A DNA stretch of 64,000 nt. Origin: Suillus spraguei (Eukaryota > Basidiomycota > Agaricomycetes > Boletales > Suillaceae). The notes under the pieces are model-generated. The model was not told the DNA's origin and made no database searches. It saw only the letters and a list, made by a program, of their open reading frames with translations. Positions 47,015 to 57,578 of this stretch are shown in pieces (position 1 is the first letter of the stretch; each line of letters opens with the position of its first letter). Location: the NCBI GenBank assembly GCA_016800925.1, contig JABCPU010000055.1, forward strand, positions 62,001 to 126,000, in the 5' to 3' direction. The translations under genes and the position numbers were made by a program.

Positions 47015-50000
47015 ATGAAGATAGGTAGATGCACCCCATTGCAAAAATCCCACAGGGTAGAAGCAAGGGGCAGCAAGGGTAGAAAGATTTGGGTCAAGGT
47101 CCCACTTGCAAGCACAAGACGACGAGCCTACAGGTCCATGCCTCCCTCTCCCCCAGAATCACCAACACTTCAGCCTGTTCAGGCACCACCTCCTTGGGAT
47201 GACTTTCCTGACAATACTTACGAGCAAGACCAAGGCTCATTTGAGCCATTGCAACTCCCAAAAACCATGGCAAGTTCATGTTAAATGTTGGAGTGTCATT
47301 CAAACTATAGCTAAATATAAAAAATGCAGAGTCAAAATGACTACCTCAGGAAATGGCTGCCAAGGCAGGAATCATATCTGCATCACCTCCTGGATCGAGA
47401 AGCTCCACCAGAAGACAGGAGATGCACCACCAGGATGGGGTCTACAAATGTCAAGATTGTCTTGGCGAGCCTCTCTATTGCACGGGCTGTTGCAGGAGTC
47501 AACATCGTTGCAATCCTTTCCACTGGATCAGTCAATGGAATGGTCAATTCTTCGAGCAGAGTTGTCTCGCTCATGTGGGACTCACCATACACCTCGGGCA
47601 TGATGGCAAGCAATGTCCGGTGCTCACAGATAGGTGGGATTTGTTTGAAGGAGATGAACCTGAAGACCAGCTTGAGCCCGAAGATCTTCCGTCTGTGTCG
47701 GGACCTGAGTTCCAGCCGAAGGAAAACACCATGGTCATCGTTGACAAGTCTGGAGTTCACCGCCTCGAGGTTCGCTGCTGTGATTGTCCAAATGCCATGA
47801 GTCCGGACATTCAAATGTTTTGGCATGGATTTTTCCCTGCATCGTTTAACAGGCCGAAGACCGTGTTTACCTTCGGAGTGCTGGATGATTTTCTATTGGA
47901 CAACCTTGAATGCGGCACCTCCGCAATGAACTATTACAGTAAGCTCCGGCGAATGACCTCGAGCATGTTTCCACACCTTGTTCCGGTAATGCTATTTGTG
48001 CTTCATCTAAAGGACATGATGTTGACACAGGCCGTGGCAAGGATCGATACAGAGAGCTCATGAGAGTCGCTCGACAGTGGAGGCAGTTGAAGACCATGAA
48101 ATGGCATGGCTATGGCCATCGTTCTGACATCCCGAACGCAGGAGATCTTGCATTATTTTGCCCGGCATGTCCTCAGCCTGGGATTAATGTATCTTTGTCA
48201 GGGGATGAATCACTTGATGAGTGAGTCATGTTCAATACCGAAGTGAACTCGGCGATGATAAGAACTCCAAGCTGGAAATACACCCGGTCATTTGTGATGG
48301 ACGGAAATTTCAAAGCTGAACACCTGCATCCCATTAATCCCCTCGATGAAGTTTGGCTTTCAGATGGGCTTGGATTCATGGTTGGAAAGGACAGGTATAA
48401 CATGCATCTTGCGGAGGCTGCTGACACGGTGGAAAAATCGAGCTGCAACAATCACCGGGCGGTCAATCAAGCAAATGCGGCGCGGCACAAGCTCGAGTCC
48501 ACAGGAATCGGGGGAGTTCCTGCGCCCGGCATGGGTGCTTTGTCCCTCACTCGATGGTTGATTTTCAGAAAGGGGAAAGGCAAGCCAAACATGCCATTCG
48601 ACATTCACTAGTTGACCATGCATCATTTGCAGACAAATGAACATGGACTATGCCATTTGTGAGGCTGCCCAGCACAACATGGAAGGCATTACCAGGGCTG
48701 TCACCTTCTATGACATCAATTGTCAATACAACAAGCACTTTCGTGTTCGGGTGGATCGAAGCCGATACCTTGACATGGTACCGGAACTGACCATCATTCC
48801 TGGAATCGGTTTGTGGCATGTGCATGGACATCAGGACAGTTGCTATGTCCGATATGCTTCAAATTTTATTGAAGGCATTGGCCGGATTGATGGAGAGATC
48901 ATGGAGACCCTATGGGCGCGTCTCAACCTGATTTCCCCTGCCGCTCGGGGAATGTCATCCCCGCACCGAAAGGAATGTCTTGATTATCAGATGAACGATT
49001 CCAATTTCTGCAAGATGATCCGCATGAAAAGGACTCTTTGCCGGAAATACAAGCTGGCGAAGAATGGCATCGCCGAAAGTGGCAAGGCTTTCGACAGACT
49101 TGATGAAGCTGCACCCGGCAATTTAAAGACACAATGGTTAGCCAGCGAGATGGTGCTCAGTCCAAGAGAATCAGGGATCCTGCGGCGATGGATTTATATG
49201 AAATCAATATCAAGAAGGGTAAGTTAACATTCTTTGTCTCCGTGGAGCTCCGCATTCATTTTTCACTTAGCACCAAGCAAAAAGGAGATCGAGCTTAGAC
49301 TACTAGAAGCGGGTAATGCCCGTCATGCAGCACCCTCTCGCAGATCTGTGGCAACATGGATATCCATTGGGTTGGCAATTGAAGAGGCCCAAATTGCATT
49401 GCTCATCGAGGTCCGCAGAATTGGAAGACGATCGACGGAGACACAGAGATTAGATATCGCCCGGCAATGCGATCGTATTCAAGGCCAGATAGATGAATTC
49501 ACTCGGTCTGCTCTTACGCATCTGGGAGAGGGATTTGATGCAGATGACGATCCTGACGACTTGAACATAGATATTCTTGACGATATCGATGATGACCCGG
49601 CGGATTTCACCGAGACATCTGATGCATGGACAAACTCCCCTGAGCTCACCATAATTCCATTGCCATCAAACCTCGGGGTTGAACATTGCAGACGCTGTAT
49701 GGCAGAGGATCTGATTCTGTTGGAGATGTCGCTTCGTGAAGGGCAGGCCAATGATGCCCTGCACAATCTCCGCATTCACTTGTGCAACAAGGCTATCCTG
49801 TTCCGAACAACAGTTAGGCAAGCCAAATCTCAAGCCCTAAAAACTCGAGCGTGGTCCCAGGTGACATCAGTGCAGCAGGCAGTATCCCTACATGCCAGTA
49901 TATATACAAAAACCAGGAAGCAAATGATACAACTTGAGCCGGGGCCAGACCAGCTTCAGAAATACAAACCCCTGCTTCGCGAGCAGCTCAAAATCAGCAC

Positions 50001-50437
50001 TGCCATCGGCGATCCAAACGCCCGAGGTCAGCGAAATGAGTCCCTCGCTTGGTTCTGGTCAGTGGAAGTCGACATGGAGGGTCCAGAAATTCCTGGAATG
50101 AGGAATGTGAGTTCGGGCATGCTTGATATATTCCGTGGTGAGCTGACAGGACCCATCCCAAGTTTACCGAGTTCATTGGCTTCGGGCAAAGGCACTACGG
50201 GATCGATGGATGGAAGAAATATCATTGGTGCAATCAGAGATGGATTGGACGTGCAACTTTTTCTTGTGGAAGGCAACCACATGGGGTGCCCGGATGCAGG
50301 AATCATTGTTGAAACAACTTCCGGGTCATGCATGCTATGCCGGAAGGCAGTCTCAAATGTATTCCTTACTAGCTCAGGATGCACAGGCAGCATTTCAAGA
50401 CCTGCAGCCCTCGTTGATCGATGGTGCACATGAATGA
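47015..50437 (+). pseudogene. KDZ transposase with three frame breaks
   Basis: KDZ enzymes are RNase-H-fold transposases with Cys clusters. Exons: 47015-47269, 47330-47985, 48042-48220, 48263-48579, 48633-49218, 49271-50106 and 50150-50437. Introns 1 and 4 are GC-AG. Domain order: the lead NDYLRKWLPRQESYLHHLLD; the CxC2 cluster (YKCQDCLGEPLYCTGCCRSQ, HVGLTIHLGHDGKQC); RYRELMRVARQWRQLK; the catalytic Asp segment RSFVMDGNFKAEHLHP; RHGCFVPHSMVDFQKGER; second Asp in AVTFYDINCQYNKHF; HVHGHQDSCYVRYASNF; Glu in GRIDGEIMETLWARLN; and a C-terminal VYRVHWLRAKALRDRW. One base appears missing (or two extra) at each of three places: about 47422-47432 in the first Cys pair, the G5 run 48510-48514, and about 49168-49176. 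The family core is otherwise complete. Confidence 0.9.
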
Positions 50438-50607
50438 ATTTGTTTTGCTGATGAAACGCATATTTGACACCCAAACATTGAGTCCCGGGAATTGTCCGGG
50501 TCAGCCCATGTCGGAGTTTGAATTCTAATCCATCCATCAGTGACTCATATCATCAGCTCTTCACCATCTGTCAGTGTCATTCCCAGCGTCACACTCTTGC
50601 ATTAGCC

Positions 50608-51409
50608 ATGCCTGAAACTCCTGCATCCACATCTGGCACTCCAAATACTGGACATCACTGGCAACCCATGAAGCTGAACCTTCAAGATATTTCTTGTACT
50701 TTGAATATGGCTGCATCGCGCATCCGCGCATGTATCTCTCAATATCAGATGGAGGCTGCTAACAACCCTCCCTCTTCTGCCCGGATCATGTACTTTAAAG
50801 CTGGGGTGCAATGGGAAATCAATGTAAGTGACTGATGACCGGATGACCGGCTGACTTTTTTGGGCAATGCTGAGATTTCCAACAGACATTTGTTACGCCA
50901 CTCCTGCAGTACTCAGCTGCAAGGAACATCGTTTCTGTTGTTCCAAGCCCCGTCGCTCATGTCCTGACATTGTATCCCATGCTCACCTGGAACACTGTTC
51001 CAGACCACATCTTTTCATCCCACCTATGTCAGTTTGATGATGTCGCAGCTCCGGGACATCCATCCGGATTATTCCCAGCTATGATACTCCATGGTGGATG
51101 GGACACACCGAAATTCCGAATGAACCATGGCAATGGGGTCAGATCATGAGGTCCTGTGTCGTTCACTACCAGCATTGGATGGTAAATGGAGTTGAGGATG
51201 ATGGCTTGGTTCTTCCTGAGGAGGTAAATGACTCATCAGGCCCATCAGTGATGGGACTTAAGATGATTCGAGCACGCCTGGTAGCATTGATGGAGGAGCA
51301 AGATGAGGGTATCCATGAGAAGATGGCAGAGGTGAAGATGTACACTGACATGCTACAGAGATTGAAGAGAGGCAGGGGAGTGGAGTCCTCTTCACTGTGT
51401 TTAGATTAG
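50608..51409 (+). CDS. KDZ accessory gene D, unknown function
   Basis: The start is MPETPASTSGTPNTGHHW. Exon 1 ends ARIMYFKAGVQWEIN with a GTAAGT donor at 50824 and an acceptor at about 50885, giving TFVTPLLQYSAARN. A region reading LRDIHPDYS and one reading YDTPWWMGHTEIPNEPWQWG near 51040-51130 lie in different frames without a convincing intron, so a frame break is likely there. The last part (MIRARLVALMEEQDEGIHEK, AEVKMYTDMLQRLKRGRG) is a helical coiled coil. It is co-directional with, and 170 bp downstream of, the transposase, as accessory genes often are. No known domain was recognised. Confidence 0.45.
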
Positions 51410-51469
51410 AATGGTCTTCATTTCATACATGATGTAAAATATTTTATTCCGTCCAAATGATTGTCTTGA

Positions 51470-52885
51470 CTCCCGAATATTTTGTTCCGGATTTTGAGGA
51501 CTGGATGTCAAGATCCGGATGTAGAGTCCTAAATCCCAAATGCTGAGTGGTGAATGCCTGAGTGCAATGGTACTTAGAGTTTGGGACTCAATTCATGGGA
51601 CTCGACTTCCGAATGGCAAGATTGCCTCACATATTTCTGAGTGGCGAGTCATGAATCTTAGGTACCGAACCCCGAACCCCACAATTGTGGACTACCGGAT
51701 TTCATGGTTTGGGGTTCAGCAATCAAGGTTCGAGACGAAATAGATATCTGTGCGACAGTGCGGGGTTCGGCAGTCAACATATGTGGATCAATAACTTTCA
51801 CATTATTCTGAGTGCCGAGTCCCGAGTTCCGGGTGCCGGGCCTCGGCAGTCGGCGTTCGGCACTTCACATGTGTGCATCCATATCATTCACAATGTTGTG
51901 AGTCCCGAGTCCGAGTCCGGCTGCCGGAGTTCGGGGTTCGGCACCCAACATGTGTGGATTATTCTGAGTGCCGAGTGCCGAGTTCCGGGTGCCGGGGCTC
52001 GGCAGTCGGCGTTCGGACTTAACATGTGTGCATCAATATCATTCACAATGTTGTGTGTCCCGAGTCCCGAGTTCCGGCTGCCGGGGTTCGGGGTTAGGCA
52101 CTTTACATATGGGAATCAGTATCTTTCACAATGTTGTGAGTCCCGAGTTCCGGCTGCCGGAGTTCGGGGTTCGGCACTCAACATGTGTGGATTATTCTGA
52201 GTGCCGAGTGCCGAGTTCCGGGTGCCGGGCTTGGCAGTCGGCGTTCGGACTTAACATGTGTGCATCAATATCATTCACAATGTTGTGTGTCCCGAGTCCC
52301 GAGTTCCGGCTGCCGGGGTTCGGGTTCGCCACTTGATATGTGGGAATCAGTATCTTTCACAGGGTTCGGCATTCGGCGTTCGGCACTTTACATGTAGGAA
52401 TCAATATCTTTCTCGTTGTTCTGAGTCCCAAGTCCCGACCGCTGGCTGCCGGGGTTCGGAGTTCGGCCCTCAACATGTGTGGATCAATGACTTGCACATT
52501 ATTCTAAGCCCAGTCCCGAGTGCCGGCTGCCGGGATTCGGAGTTCGTCATTTATGATATGTGAATTCACATCTTTCACATTGTTCTGAGTCCCAAGTCCT
52601 GAGCTCCGGCTGCCGGAGTTTGGGATTTGGCACTCACTATATGTGAATTCATATTTTTCACATTGTTATCAGTCCTGAGTCCCGAGTGCCGGCTGCCGGG
52701 GTTCGGTGTTCGGCAGTCAAAATGTGTGGATCAAGGGTCTGTTGCCTCACACTTTCCTGAGTCCCGAGTGTGAAGCCTGAATTCGGACTATCGATCATTG
52801 AGTCCCTAATTTCGAGGATTGAGTCCCGAGTCCCGAGATACACAGAGTTAGGGACTCAATTCATGGAACTCGACTTCCGACTTGA
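51470..52885. repeat. Right GC-rich minisatellite block
   Basis: The same unit type as 39095-41105 (CCGAGTTCCGGGTGCCGGG core plus ACATGTGTGGATCAATA linker), here mainly in plus orientation. A longer period is visible: the segment from about 51888 (GAGTCCGAGTCCGGCTGC) to 52190 recurs from about 52140 onwards. Open frames in it are repeat artefacts. Confidence 0.88.
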
Positions 52886-52974
52886 GTTCCAGAACTGTTG
52901 ATGCTCTAATTGGTACATGGTATTCGTGTGTTGCTACTAACATGGGTCACAACTCTTTCAACTTCTTTGATCTT

Positions 52975-54280
52975 TCACACCGTGCTTAGTATGCGGCCTT
53001 CGACCATAGCCCATCCACATGAGGGAACCCCGGCATAAATGTGCACAGAATCCCTCATATACCATGCCCAAGCAATCCGATCCCCTTCCCCTCCATCAAC
53101 ACCATGTCTCACAATTCTTCCCGAAAATGCAATCATACAGCCGGAATCATACCTGAATTCCAGCTGAAGGCTTGGCATACTCATCCGAGCATTAGAATAG
53201 TTCCCCACGGTGGTGAGAATATCGAAGCATTCAGGAATCGATAAATGGTCTCGATGATTGGGGGTTTCCCGATTGGAAATGATGGAGAGGCTGTTAAACA
53301 CGGATGCCCAGTACTGCAGGGTCTCTGGCATCTGTGGCAGTTCCTTGCTCACTGCCTTATCTCCGAGGTGTGACAAGGCTCGTAACCCTGCAAAATACTG
53401 CTGAGGATGCATGACCCTGAGTGCCGCCGATGCGATGGCTGCCGGCCTTGCAATAGCTTTCAGGATATTCTCGGAGGAGGGTCCCTTCAATGATGCGGAT
53501 ACCTCCGGATCTGACAGATTCTATGGGATTGGTGAGTTTGACTCCAGAAATCACCATCTCATCACATCCTACCTCGTGGCCCTGTTGAAACCATGCCGGA
53601 GATAAATTGATGCATCCGGGAGTTGACCCAACATTTTCCGAGCCCTGTTTGAACCATTCTTGATTATATCGCCAATTGCCATCAGCCTTTACACTTTTTT
53701 CGAGGCTTGGACCCAGCAAATCGTGGCCGCCCTGATTTCCTTCTGTAGGTACCATTTGATATTCAATATCCATTGAGTAACAATCTACACATTATGCACC
53801 TGGGTGGTCTCGGTCAGGGCGTCCGGAAGGTACCATGCGATGATGGTACCAGAAACATCGATAATTGTGGCAGGTTTGTCCACCACCTTTGTGCCCTCAT
53901 GGCCAGGAGGACACCTCTCAAGCAACTTCTCCTCTTTCTCCTCATTATGCCCAGTGTTCTTTGGGGATATCAATTTGCTATATCTTGCAATATCAATCTG
54001 TATCTTAACTGTCATGAAGGAATTTGAATGATCAAACACATTTTCAACATCTGCAGGAAGACCCACTGGGATTTTTATATGCCTTTATGAGTACATCAGC
54101 CAAGCGATCGCACGCCATCACCAGATCAGTGTCCAGGTTCGGAGAAGGTATAACCGGTTCTCCTCCAGTCTTCTCTGCATTGAATTTTTGTTCGGTATAT
54201 GCCCCTGCTTCATGAGTGATGGCCAGGGCCCAAGTGCGCCAGATTTTTATGTCACAAGTGGACATGGAAGAAGTGTTCAT
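52975..54280 (-). CDS. TET/JBP-type 2-oxoglutarate/Fe(II) dioxygenase
   Basis: TET/JBP enzymes oxidise 5-methylcytosine or thymine in DNA using Fe(II) and 2-oxoglutarate in the nucleus. Four minus exons fit in phase: 54280-54067, 54008-53800, 53731-53573 and 53520-52975. Landmarks in order: MACDRLADVLIKAYKNP, KPATIIDVSGTIIAWYLPDA (the family's strand before the core), GCINLSPAWFQQGHE, MPETLQYWASVFNSLSIISN, then the metal-binding H-x-D in NRETPNHRDHLS, ECFDILTTVGNY, LEFRYDSGCMIAFSGRIVRH (third metal ligand His) and the 2-oxoglutarate-binding Arg in GEGDRIAWAWYMRDSVH. The frame is open with no lesion, unlike its neighbours. Length (about 370 residues) is close to compact fungal members; the N-terminus could extend upstream. 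It lies 1.6 kb from accessory D, inside the KDZ element. Substrate choice cannot be told from sequence. Confidence 0.88.
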
Positions 54281-54469
54281 GTTGCAAGTTGATATTGGGA
54301 AATCAGACGCTGAATGCTGGATGTCCAGACTTTGGTGTAAAGGGGGTGGAGATAGCGAGGATCAGATAAGGGAACCTTGGATGATGTTGGCTTTCAAAGC
54401 TGTATTATCATCCATTGCTCAATGAAATACCAGATGATTGGAAGTGTGCTGGATATCTGATATTCATTT

Positions 54470-55215
54470 GTCCAGACCCGGGTTCGGAACTCCGGAACTT
54501 GGTATGCTTCACTCAAATTTCGGGGGTCGGAACTGGGTGTCTCGTATTGACTGAATTATGTGTCGAGACCCGGGTCTCGGAACTCGGAACTTGGTATGCT
54601 TCATCCGATTTTCGGGGGTCAGAACTGGGTGTCTTGTAGGGCAACACAAGCCTCGCACCCCGCTTTCCACATTCTACAAGATAACCTAAGCGCCATAAAG
54701 GCCATTTCAAGACATCACTTGCTGCTCCTGGAACTTGGTATGCTTCACTCAAATTTCGGGGTCGGAACTGGGTGTCTCTTATTGACTGAATTATGTGTCG
54801 AGACCCGGGTCTCGGAACTCGGAACTTGGTATGCTTCATCTGATTTTCGGGGGTCGGACTGGGTGTCTTGTAGGGCAACACAAGCCTCGCACCCCGCTTT
54901 CCACATTCTACAAGATAACCTAAGCGCCATAAAGGCCATTTCAAGACATCACTTGCTGCTCCTGGAACTTGGTATGCTTCACTCAAATTTCGGGGGTCGG
55001 AACTGGGTGTCTCTTATTGACTGAATTATGTGTCGAGACCCGGGTCTCGGAACTCGGAACTTGGTATGCTTCATCTGATTTTCGGGGGTCGGAGCTGGGT
55101 GTCTTGTAGGGCAACACAAGCCTCGCACCCCAGTTTCCACATTCTACAAGACAACCTAAGCGTCACAAAAGGCCATGTCAAGACAGCACCTGCTGCTCCG
55201 GGAACTCAGTAACTG
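54470..55215. repeat. Three tandem 235-bp units upstream of the TET/JBP gene
   Basis: The landmark TGTCGAGACCCGGGTCTCGG occurs at 54561, 54796 and 55031, exactly 235 bp apart. Each unit also has GCAACACAAGCCTCGCACCC and AAGACA.CAC.TGCTGCTC. The landmark itself is a near-palindrome (GAGACCCGGGTCTC). Confidence 0.95.
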
Positions 55216-55284
55216 TGATTTATTACCTCCTCTGATTCAGATGATATGCAACTCCCTCAGCTCCGTCATGTCTACCATTATCAT

Positions 55285-55700
55285 ACACATGGGCCCACCC
55301 GTCTATATTTTATACCACCCTCGGCCCACCCGTCTAATATAATATACTGTACAACACCCTCGGCCCACCCGTCTAATAAATATTTATATAACACTCTCGG
55401 CTCACCCGTCTAATACCCGTCTAATTTAATATGTGTCTGGGCCCACCCGTGTATGTGATAACAAGTACCCTTCACATACCTGTCTATTTGATACACATCT
55501 ACCTTGATACACCCATCTACATGATATCCAACTACCTCGGCCCATCCGTCTACCGGATATTCATGTACATCGGCCCACTCATCTACTCTACATATTCCTT
55601 GCATGGGCCCACCCGCTGTCATCGGGAATAATATTCCTCCCGGCCCATCCGTCATCAACGAGGATATTTCTACCATGGGCCCATGGTCCGCTGGCCCGTA
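55285..55700 (-). repeat. Right subterminal array of GGCCCACCC units
   Basis: About nine copies of CTCGGCCCACCCGTCTA or variants, the reverse complement of the left array motif, separated by AT-rich linkers. Confidence 0.88.
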
Positions 55701-55756
55701 TCATATGGGATATTATGCACGTCCGTTCACTCGTATAATACAGAGATAGTTCACTG
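55682..55756 (-). repeat. Right terminal inverted repeat of the 17-kb KDZ element (imperfect)
   Basis: Partner of 38416-38490. Best blocks are TCCGCTGGCC and GGGATATTATG, ending TCACTG. Confidence 0.6.
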
Positions 55757-56420
55757 TAATATGTGCAATCCACCCATCCACTCCAATCCATATCCATCTA
55801 TATCTAATCCATATCCATATCCGACTCAGTCCATCCATCCGATCTGATCCACCCATCCGATCCATGCTCATACCCGAAACTATTCCCGCGCACCTGCGCA
55901 TTACTCCTTTTTGGTTAATACCTGTGTCCGGCTTTCAGTTATCTCTGCACCTCTGACTTTCGGTTATCTTGACTTCTGTCTTGATAAGATATTTCGTACA
56001 AGTCTTATTTCCAAGTTCATAGCCTTGTGTTCCGCAACGCCTCAAACATAGCCTCAGACTATCCTTACTTGCCTTCCGGCATGCTACCTACAGTATATAA
56101 ACTTGTAGTACAACTCCTGCAGACCTCAATCTGATCATTGCTTTCCTACTTCTGTATATTCCTTTGACTTCTGTATCTTGTTACCATGTCTATATAAATC
56201 CGTTTCCGTTCTCACACTTGGGCTCCGGCCCTTGTAAGCTTCCGACTCAGACCTATGAAATCATTCCCTAGGCCGGAGCCTTGATCCTTTGTCCTATATC
56301 CTTTTACTATTTCTATACCATATCCGGACCTACTCCCCTCTAGTAGTCAACACTTCCCCTAAGATCCATAGAGCTATGCTCATCCAATCATCTGCTTGTC
56401 CACTCTTCCGCTCTTCTGCT
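55757..56420. other. Spacer, perhaps an old LTR fragment
   Basis: No gene. Two TATA-like motifs (AGTATATAAAC near 56092, CTATATAAATCC near 56191) and a segment running from about TGTCCGGC (55926) to GTCAACA (about 56352) recall an LTR, but no second copy is in the window. An inverted pair GGCTCCGGCC and GGCCGGAGCC (56221 and 56272) could form a hairpin. Confidence 0.3.
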
Positions 56421-56425
56421 CTTCT

Positions 56426-57380
56426 TGTTACAGTTGTACGTGCCCCTATTCATTTTCCCTTTATCTTCTTACTTGTATATCATGTCACATCTGTTACAAA
56501 CTGGGGTGGCGTCACCAGCGACAGTGAAAAGACACAGCCAGTACGCTGGGAAGTTCTTACAATGTCCAGAAGAGGACAAGGTGAAAGTACAAGGAATGCG
56601 TTCCGAGTACGATTAAGGGTTCGGCCTCAAAGACAAGTCTAAGAGGTTCTGCGAGAATAGAGACTAAGGCTAAGGAGTGCTTAGACTTAGAGATGATTCA
56701 AGACGACTTAGGTTGGAGACCTAAGCGAAGGGGATTCCAGGTAAAACCCAGTAAGATTAAAGTAAAGAATCTACTACAAGTACACTGTGCTTAAATAGGC
56801 CAATATGTACGCACAGACCAGGTAACCGTGAGAACATAACTGCGTATCCTAATAAGGAAGGCATGTGTTGTACAGATGCATTGAGCATATGAGTCAGAGT
56901 CATGTGACATGATATACAAGAAAGAGAATAAAGGGAAAATGAATAGGGGCACATGTAACTGTAACAACATGACTCCGACTCATATGCTCAATGCATCTGT
57001 ACAACACATGCCTTCCTTATTAGGATACGCAGTTACATTCTCACGGTTACCTGGTCTGTGCGCACATATCTACCTATATAAAGCACAGTGTACTTGTAGT
57101 AGATTCTTTACTTTAATCTTACTGGGTTTTACCTGGAACTTCCTTCGCTTAGGTCTCCAACCTAAGTCGTCCTTGAATCGTCTCTAAGTCTAAGCACTCC
57201 TTAGCCTTAGTCTCTATTCTCGTAGAACCTCATAGACTTGTTTTTGAGGCCGAACCCTTGATCGTACTCGGAACGTGTTCCTTGTACTTTCACCTTGTCC
57301 TCTTCTGGACATTGTAGAACTTCCCAGCAGACCGGCTGTGTCTTCTCACTGTTGCTGGTAACGCCACCCCAGTCGTAACA
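56426..57380 (+). repeat. 5' LTR of the chromovirus, interrupted by a solo LTR
   Basis: The first part (56426-56491) and the rest (56967/56972-57380) together make about 475 bp, the same as the intact solo LTRs at 12978-13454 and 56492-56966 read in reverse. The promoter-like ATATAAAG is near 57077. Confidence 0.88.
56492..56966 (-). mobile_element. Solo LTR inserted in reverse into the 5' LTR
   Basis: The 475-bp copy starts TGTTACAAACTGGGG and ends TGTAACA, flanked by ACATC (56487-56491) and ACATG (56967-56971), a 5-bp duplication with one difference. The host LTR sequence continues on the other side. Confidence 0.9.
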
Positions 57381-57578
57381 AAAGATTAAAGTCTTCTTAA
57401 TCGTCGACTGTCCAGTCTTCGACCCCGAACCCTGACTGCTTAGATAAGCAGATTAGCGTATGTGTGCGCTAAACCGATTGTCAAGAGAAGCCCTCTGACA
57501 GGAGACAAGCCCTAACGGACAGCAAGACAGCGCGTGTAGGCACCGAGAAAGTATAACTCCCCATATGAATCGCCAAAT

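Larger units (their letters stand above)
38416..55756. mobile_element. 17-kb KDZ transposon carrying a TET/JBP dioxygenase
   Basis: The outer ends are imperfect inverted repeats: the left starts CAGTGA at 38416 and the right ends TCACTG at 55756. Shared blocks include GTA.TATAC, CATAATATCCC, GGCCAGCGGA and ATGGGCC. Just inside both ends lie inverted arrays of GGGTGGGCC. Gene order is cargo A (minus), cargo B (plus), cargo C (minus), KDZ transposase (plus), accessory D (plus), TET/JBP (minus). Long GC-rich minisatellites fill 39.1-41.1, 51.5-52.9 and 54.5-55.2 kb. KDZ elements are known to be large and to carry TET/JBP genes in basidiomycetes. No target duplication could be recognised, so the outermost bases are approximate. 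Confidence 0.75.

Noticed and set aside
51540..52563. Several overlapping frames rich in VPGAGxR and SRVPSSGCR text
   Set aside because: They are translations of the GC-rich minisatellite; similar frames occur on both strands of 39.1-41.1 kb.
54513..55024. Frames of 150 codons on both strands
   Set aside because: They repeat every 235 bp with the tandem units and have no start or domain of their own.
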